In this document: positions 32,874-36,173 of the stretch, in pieces
Layout: each line of letters starts with the position of its first letter
Numbering within the stretch: position 1 is the first letter of the stretch
Source of the DNA: Halorubrum sp. CSM-61
GTDB taxonomy: Archaea > Halobacteriota > Halobacteria > Halobacteriales > Haloferacaceae
Length of the DNA stretch: 36,173 nt
Direction of reading: 5' to 3'
NCBI RefSeq assembly: GCF_003781945.1
Contig: NZ_RJJW01000005.1
Location: 66,299 to 102,471, forward strand
Made by a program: the position numbers and the translations under genes
The notes under the pieces: model-generated
What the model was told of the DNA's origin: nothing
What the model saw: only the letters and a program-made list of their open reading frames with translations
The model's database searches: none

Positions 32874-32900
32874 TGCAAACAAACGTACTGCCCGTTCGGG

Positions 32901-32907
32901 GATAACC
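32901..32907 (-). promoter_or_regulatory. cspA: TATA box of cspA
   Basis: The minus strand reads GGTTATC, about 30 bp before the cspA ATG, compatible with a leaderless or very short-leader mRNA. Confidence 0.45.
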
Positions 32908-33071
32908 CTTGCGAGGGTCACGGTACCATGACCGTTGCGATCGCTGCAATCCGAGAGATATGGGGGCCCGAACCGCTTAGCGGACCGTATTCCGCGGCCC
33001 CGCCCGTACTCAGCGCATGCAATCAGCCGCGAGGTTCATTTACGAGCGTCCACGTAGGTACGCGCATACAC

Positions 33072-33764
33072 ATGGACCGCCGCCACTTCCTCCGCTCGCT
33101 CGCCGCCACCGGCGCCGCCGCCGGAACGACCGCCACGGCCGGCTGTGCCGGTGTCCTCGGCGGCTCCGACGATGGGACGATCCTCGGGCCACCGGAACAG
33201 ACCCGCGGTGACCCGGTCCACCCGATCCACGGCGACGAGATGCCCGACTTCACCGTTCCCGATCCGATCGCGGGTGAGGAGGTCTCCGTCTCCGACTTCG
33301 AAGGCGATCGAGCCGTGCTGTGGACCTCCTTCTACACGAGCTGTCCCGACGGCGTCTGCCCGGCGCTGATCCTCCGGCTCCGTCGCGCACAGGAGTACGC
33401 CACAGAGCAGGGGTTCGGCGACGAGGCGGCGTTCCTCCCGCTCACGTTCGATCCCGAGCGCGACACGGCCGAGGTCCTTCGCGAGTACGCCGGTCAGCAG
33501 GGCGTGAATCTGGACGCCGGCAACTGGCACTTCCTCCGCCCCGAGAGCTACGAGGCCGGTCAGGAGTTACACGACGAGCACTTCGGGTTGGAGATCGAGA
33601 AGACCGACGGGGAGCAGTACGAGAACCTGGAGTACGCGTTCCCGCACTACGGCCTCATCCTGCTCGTCAACAAGGGGGGGATCGTCGAGCGCGCGTACCC
33701 GAGGGGGTCGCGGACGGACATCGAACAGTTGGTGAACGACTTCGAGCGGGTGGTCACCGCGTGA
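33072..33764 (+). CDS. SCO1/SenC-family lipoprotein
   Basis: The 230-residue exported protein has a twin-arginine signal (MDRRHFLRSLAATGAAAG) and a lipobox ending at Cys25 (TAGC). The thioredoxin-like domain has the SCO copper-binding motif CPDGVC (Cys91, Cys96) and a distal His192 in YAFPHYGLILLV. SCO proteins deliver copper to the CuA site of cytochrome oxidase or act as thiol oxidoreductases outside the membrane. The ATG at 33072 fits the Tat signal. Its stop overlaps the start of the TlpA-like gene (GTGA), the first link of a coupled operon with tlpA, a micro-ORF and ccdA. Confidence 0.9.
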   Translation: MDRRHFLRSLAATGAAAGTTATAGCAGVLGGSDDGTILGPPEQTRGDPVHPIHGDEMPDFTVPDPIAGEEVSVSDFEGDRAVLWTSFYTSCPDGVCPALILRLRRAQEYATEQGFGDEAAFLPLTFDPERDTAEVLREYAGQQGVNLDAGNWHFLRPESYEAGQELHDEHFGLEIEKTDGEQYENLEYAFPHYGLILLVNKGGIVERAYPRGSRTDIEQLVNDFERVVTA

Positions 33765-34306
33765 GGCGCCGACATCTGCTGGCCGGGCTGGCGAGCGGCG
33801 GGGCGCTGGGCGGTGCCGGGGCCGTGGCGACGGGAAACGTGCCCGCCGCGCTCGGCGGCGGGGACGCTCCCGAGCCGGTCGAGCCAGTGACGCTCGACAC
33901 GGTCGACGCCCCCGGAAGCCGCGACGGCGAGGTGACCCTTCCCGCCCCTGATCGGCCGACGTTCGTCGACTTCTTCGCGACGTGGTGTGACCCCTGCGTC
34001 GAGCAGATGCCCGATCTCGTCGAGGCGCACGACCGGCTCGGCGACGAGGCCCTGTTCGTCTCGGTGACGACGGAAGACGTCGGCGGCTCGGTCAGCGAGG
34101 AGACGGTCGCCGACTGGTGGCGCGAGAACGACGGCGACTGGCTGGTGGCGGCCGACGCGACCGCCGAGCTCGCGGCCCGGCTCAACGTCGGCGGCTACCC
34201 GAGCGCGCGCGCCGTCGACGCGACCGGACGCGTCCGCTGGGCCACCTCCGGGACCCACACCACGGAGGAGTTCGTCGCCGGCATCGAGAGGGCCATCGAC
34301 CGATGA
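33761..34306 (+). CDS. TlpA/ResA-like extracytoplasmic thioredoxin
   Basis: The 181-residue protein has a Tat-like signal (MRRRHLLAGLASGGALGGAG) and a thioredoxin fold with the active site FFATWCDPCVEQMPD (Cys76, Cys79). The cis-proline region is in NVGGYPSARAVDATG. It should act outside the membrane, reducing protein disulfides such as those in SCO or apo-cytochromes, with electrons from CcdA. The start is a GTG at 33761 overlapping the SCO stop. The frame runs further upstream but overlaps SCO in another phase. The stop overlaps the ATG of a repeat micro-ORF (ATGA) that leads to ccdA. Confidence 0.9.
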   Translation: MRRRHLLAGLASGGALGGAGAVATGNVPAALGGGDAPEPVEPVTLDTVDAPGSRDGEVTLPAPDRPTFVDFFATWCDPCVEQMPDLVEAHDRLGDEALFVSVTTEDVGGSVSEETVADWWRENDGDWLVAADATAELAARLNVGGYPSARAVDATGRVRWATSGTHTTEEFVAGIERAIDR

Positions 34307-34398
34307 GGCGGCGAACCGATCGACTGGTGACGCGGCGAACCGATCGACTGGTGACGCGGCGAACCGATCGACTGGTGACGCGGCGAGTCGACCGATGA
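34303..34398 (+). CDS. Arginine-rich repeat micro-ORF bridging tlpA and ccdA
   Basis: A 31-codon frame starts at an ATG overlapping the tlpA stop (ATGA) and ends at a TGA overlapping the ccdA start (ATGA). It encodes M, then RRRTDRLVT, two further copies of RRTDRLVT, and RRVDR. The peptide is strongly basic (13 Arg of 31), the opposite of the usual haloarchaeal proteome. It has no signal or membrane segment. It is created by a 24-bp tandem repeat. The two flanking overlaps suggest it is translated as a bridge that keeps ribosomes moving from tlpA to ccdA. Whether the peptide itself does anything is unknown. Confidence 0.45.
   Translation: MRRRTDRLVTRRTDRLVTRRTDRLVTRRVDR
34309..34380. repeat. 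Three perfect 24-bp tandem repeats
   Basis: The unit CGGCGAACCGATCGACTGGT plus GACG occurs three times without a mismatch at 34309-34332, 34333-34356 and 34357-34380. A degenerate partial copy (CGGCGAGTCGACCGATGA) follows. Because 24 is a multiple of 3, each copy adds eight codons to the micro-ORF and keeps its frame. Confidence 0.95.
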
Positions 34399-35060
34399 CC
34401 GACGTCTCGCTCGCGACCAACGTCCCGTTCGCCGTGACCGCGGGGGTCGCGACGTTCTTCTCTCCGTGCGCGTACCCGCTGTTGCCGGGCTACGTCGGCT
34501 TCTACGTGAACTCGGTCGACGCGGACGAGGCGTCGGTGACCGGGGCCGGAGTCCGGGGGATCGCGGCCGCGATCGGCGTGCTGACGACGTTCGCGCTGCT
34601 CGCGGGCGCGACGGTCCGCGTCGGGCAGTCGACGCTGTCGAACATCGGCGTCTTCGAGACGCTCGTCGGCGGACTGCTCGTCGTCTTCGGACTGCTCGTC
34701 GTCTTCGGGCGGGCGCCCTCCCTGTCCGTCTCGCTGCCGAAACGACGGTCGAGCGTGTTCGGGTTCGGGCTGTTCGGTGCGGGGTACGCGCTCGCGGGCG
34801 CCGGCTGCGTCGCGCCCATCTTCCTCGCCGTGGTCGCCCGCGCGATCGCGCTTCCGAGCGACGCCGCGATCCTCGTTCTCTCGGTGTACGCCGGCGTCGT
34901 CGCGGTGCTGATGGCCGCGACGACCGTCGCGACGGGGGTCGGGCTCGTCAGCAACGCCAACCGGGTGATGACCCACGCCGGCCTGCTGAAGCGGATCGCG
35001 GGCGCGGTGATGGTCGTCGCGGGAGTCGGACAGCTGTACCTCTCGCTGGTCGTGTACTGA
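34395..35060 (+). CDS. ccdA: Cytochrome c biogenesis / thiol-electron transporter CcdA
   Basis: The 221-residue protein has six membrane helices and moves electrons from cytoplasmic thioredoxin to extracytoplasmic thioredoxin-like proteins. The two redox cysteines sit in the family motifs FFSPCAYPLLPGY (Cys25, first helix) and LAGAGCVAPIF (Cys138, fourth helix). The ATG at 34395 overlaps the stop of the repeat micro-ORF. With the SCO and TlpA-like genes upstream it forms a coherent thiol/copper redox module, probably for cytochrome oxidase CuA assembly or cytochrome maturation. Confidence 0.92.
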   Translation: MTDVSLATNVPFAVTAGVATFFSPCAYPLLPGYVGFYVNSVDADEASVTGAGVRGIAAAIGVLTTFALLAGATVRVGQSTLSNIGVFETLVGGLLVVFGLLVVFGRAPSLSVSLPKRRSSVFGFGLFGAGYALAGAGCVAPIFLAVVARAIALPSDAAILVLSVYAGVVAVLMAATTVATGVGLVSNANRVMTHAGLLKRIAGAVMVVAGVGQLYLSLVVY

Positions 35061-35080
35061 GTCGCCCCCGCGCCGACGGG

Positions 35081-35087
35081 TATTTAC
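35081..35087 (+). promoter_or_regulatory. TATA-like box upstream of the GDPD gene
   Basis: TATTTAC is centred 28 bp before an ATG at 35112 and 60 bp before the GDPD GTG start. The leaderless spacing points to the upstream ATG, which opens an 11-codon ORF. Confidence 0.45.
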
Positions 35088-35111
35088 TCCGGGGCTCCGA
35101 GTCGGCGAGCG

Positions 35112-35147
35112 ATGACCGAGCGCACCGGACTCGACGGCACACCGTGA
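35112..35147 (+). CDS. Possible 11-codon upstream ORF of the GDPD gene
   Basis: The ATG at 35112 begins MTERTGLDGTP, whose TGA stop overlaps the GTG start of the phosphodiesterase gene (GTGA). The ATG is at the leaderless distance from a TATA-like box. It may be a leader peptide coupled to the main gene. Alternatively, a frameshift may have separated the original N-terminus from the rest of the protein. Confidence 0.3.
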   Translation: MTERTGLDGTP

Positions 35148-35983
35148 CCCGTCCCACCGACGGCGAGCCGCTCCTGTTCGCCCACCGCGGGTTCGCCGGC
35201 GAGAACCCCGAGAACACCGTCGGCGCGATCGAGTCTGCGTCGGCTGTCGAGGCGACCGACCGGATCGAGATCGACGCGATGCCCACCGCCGACGGCGACC
35301 CGGTCGTGTTCCACGACGCGGCGCTCTCCGGACGCGGCGGCCCTCCCGGCGCCCCCGACGACCGCGGACTCACCGACGCGACCGGGGTCGTCCGGGAGAC
35401 CGACACCGCGACCGTCACCGACGCCGAGGTCCTCGACAGCGGGGAGACCGTGCCGCTCCTCGGGGAAGCGCTGGACGCGATTCCGCCGGGGATCGGCGCG
35501 AACGTCGAACTCAAGAACCCGGGACGAGCCCCCTCCGCGCTCCGGCCCGACGAGGCGCTCGATCCGGACGCGCTGGCGGAGCGGAAGGCGGTCTGGCTCC
35601 CGTTCGTCGAGCGCGTGCTGGAGGTCGCCGAGGGGCGGGCGAACGACCTGCTGATCTCGTCGTTCCACGAGGCCGCGCTCGCCGCGACGCGGGAGGCGTC
35701 CGCGGTCCCGGTGGCGCCGCTGTGCTCGGAGTCGGTCGAGGACGCGCTGGAGATCGCCCGACGGTACGACGCGACTGCGGTACATCCCCCGATCGACGCG
35801 GTCCGGGGGACCCCGTTCTTCGACGCGTCGCGATTCGGCGACGTCGACGTGGTCGCGGCCGCGCGCGACGCGGGGCGCGCGGTGAACGCCTGGACGGTCG
35901 AGACGTGGCACCAGACCGATCGGCTCGCGGCGGCCGGCGTCGACGGCGTGATCGCCGACTACTCGACCGTCGGAACGCGGTGA
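35144..35983 (+). CDS. Glycerophosphodiester phosphodiesterase
   Basis: The 279-residue GDPD TIM-barrel protein shows the catalytic AHRGFAGENPENT (His14, Arg15), the metal ligands in RIEIDAMPT (Glu42, Asp44), PVVFHD (catalytic His57), NVELKNPG, and the closing NAWTVETWHQ and GVDGVIADY. Family members hydrolyse glycerophosphodiesters to sn-glycerol 3-phosphate and an alcohol; in archaea, lipid-derived glycerol phosphodiesters are likely. There is no signal peptide, so it is probably cytoplasmic. The start is a GTG at 35144, overlapping the stop of an 11-codon upstream ORF. No in-frame ATG is available near the conserved N-terminus. Confidence 0.92.
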   Translation: MTRPTDGEPLLFAHRGFAGENPENTVGAIESASAVEATDRIEIDAMPTADGDPVVFHDAALSGRGGPPGAPDDRGLTDATGVVRETDTATVTDAEVLDSGETVPLLGEALDAIPPGIGANVELKNPGRAPSALRPDEALDPDALAERKAVWLPFVERVLEVAEGRANDLLISSFHEAALAATREASAVPVAPLCSESVEDALEIARRYDATAVHPPIDAVRGTPFFDASRFGDVDVVAAARDAGRAVNAWTVETWHQTDRLAAAGVDGVIADYSTVGTR

Positions 35984-36173
35984 GAACGGAGAAATCGGAG
36001 CTGTTGAAGTCACTTCTTCGGAGATGGTTCACCTGAAACGGCTGGTCGCTGAACGGGGCCTCTTGATCGATAGCGGGAGTGAGTCTCGCAGATTGGTTTA
36101 TTAGGTCTTTATTAGTGATCGAGTGGTGTTGCTGTCGGCTGTTTATAAGCGATCGAAGACTCTGCGGTGAAGA
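35984..36173. other. AT-richer window end without a recognised gene
   Basis: These last 190 bp are clearly richer in A and T than the rest of the window. A 26-codon frame from an ATG at 36024 (MVHLKRLVAERGLLIDSG...) ends at a TAG and matches nothing I know. TTATAAGCGATCG near 36142-36154 repeats a 12-mer found at about 57-68. It may be the edge of an inserted element or a promoter for a gene beyond the window. Confidence 0.35.

Noticed and set aside
35984-36173. Insertion-sequence end at the right edge
   Set aside because: The stretch is AT-richer, but there is no inverted repeat pair, target duplication or transposase sequence in the window.
1-36173. tRNA, rRNA or other structured RNA genes
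   Set aside because: Reading the intergenic gaps I found no tRNA-like cloverleaf elements or rRNA sequence. A dedicated covariance-model scan was not possible here.

Overview
The window is a 36.2 kb piece of a halophilic archaeon (class Halobacteria). The DNA is GC-rich with strong G/C preference at third codon positions, and the proteins are heavily acidic. Marker genes and features fit: RadB, FEN1, a halophilic-type 2Fe-2S ferredoxin, an HTH-10 (bacterio-opsin activator type) regulator, twin-arginine lipoproteins, a PGF-CTERM surface protease, and many TATA-like boxes about 25-30 bp upstream of start codons, as expected for leaderless mRNAs. The overall look is Halorubrum-like, but the genus is an inference. 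I see no rRNA, tRNA, CRISPR array or intact mobile element. Most of the window is ordinary chromosome.

Left part (1-10.5 kb): a small conserved haloarchaeal protein, 6-phosphogluconate dehydrogenase, an HTH-10 regulator, and a glycine-cleavage operon (gcvH, a possible 31-codon spacer ORF, gcvPA, gcvPB) with no gcvT. These are followed by FEN1, a J-domain/ferredoxin fusion, a multidomain RecJ/DHH-family protein whose catalytic residues look lost, and a YIP1 membrane protein.

Middle (10.6-24.5 kb): a pilin-like protein, a Gfo/Idh/MocA dehydrogenase and a sugar-isomerase-like TIM barrel on either side of a Nudix hydrolase, and PspA. A two-gene operon matches the DgcN/DgcA D-glutamate catabolic pair. 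Next come a lipoprotein made almost only of Asp/Thr/Gly repeats and a 0.7 kb gene-poor stretch. A membrane protein follows that combines an exported calcium-loop domain, one membrane helix and a cytoplasmic winged helix. FolD, an aldo/keto reductase, three unknown membrane proteins and a HAD phosphatase complete this part.

Right part (24.6-36.2 kb): an ABC exporter, a four-CBS protein with an HPF/S30AE-like tail (probably ribosome-associated), a 1,225-residue subtilase anchored by PGF-CTERM, RadB and a cold-shock protein. The last block is a thiol/copper redox operon: SCO, a TlpA-like thioredoxin, a small repeat ORF and CcdA, each joined to the next by a 4-nt start/stop overlap. A glycerophosphodiester phosphodiesterase preceded by an 11-codon upstream ORF closes the set.

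The most unusual features are the arginine-rich repeat micro-ORF bridging tlpA and ccdA, the membrane-bound calcium-loop/winged-helix protein, the inactive-looking DHH protein, and the CBS-HPF fusion.
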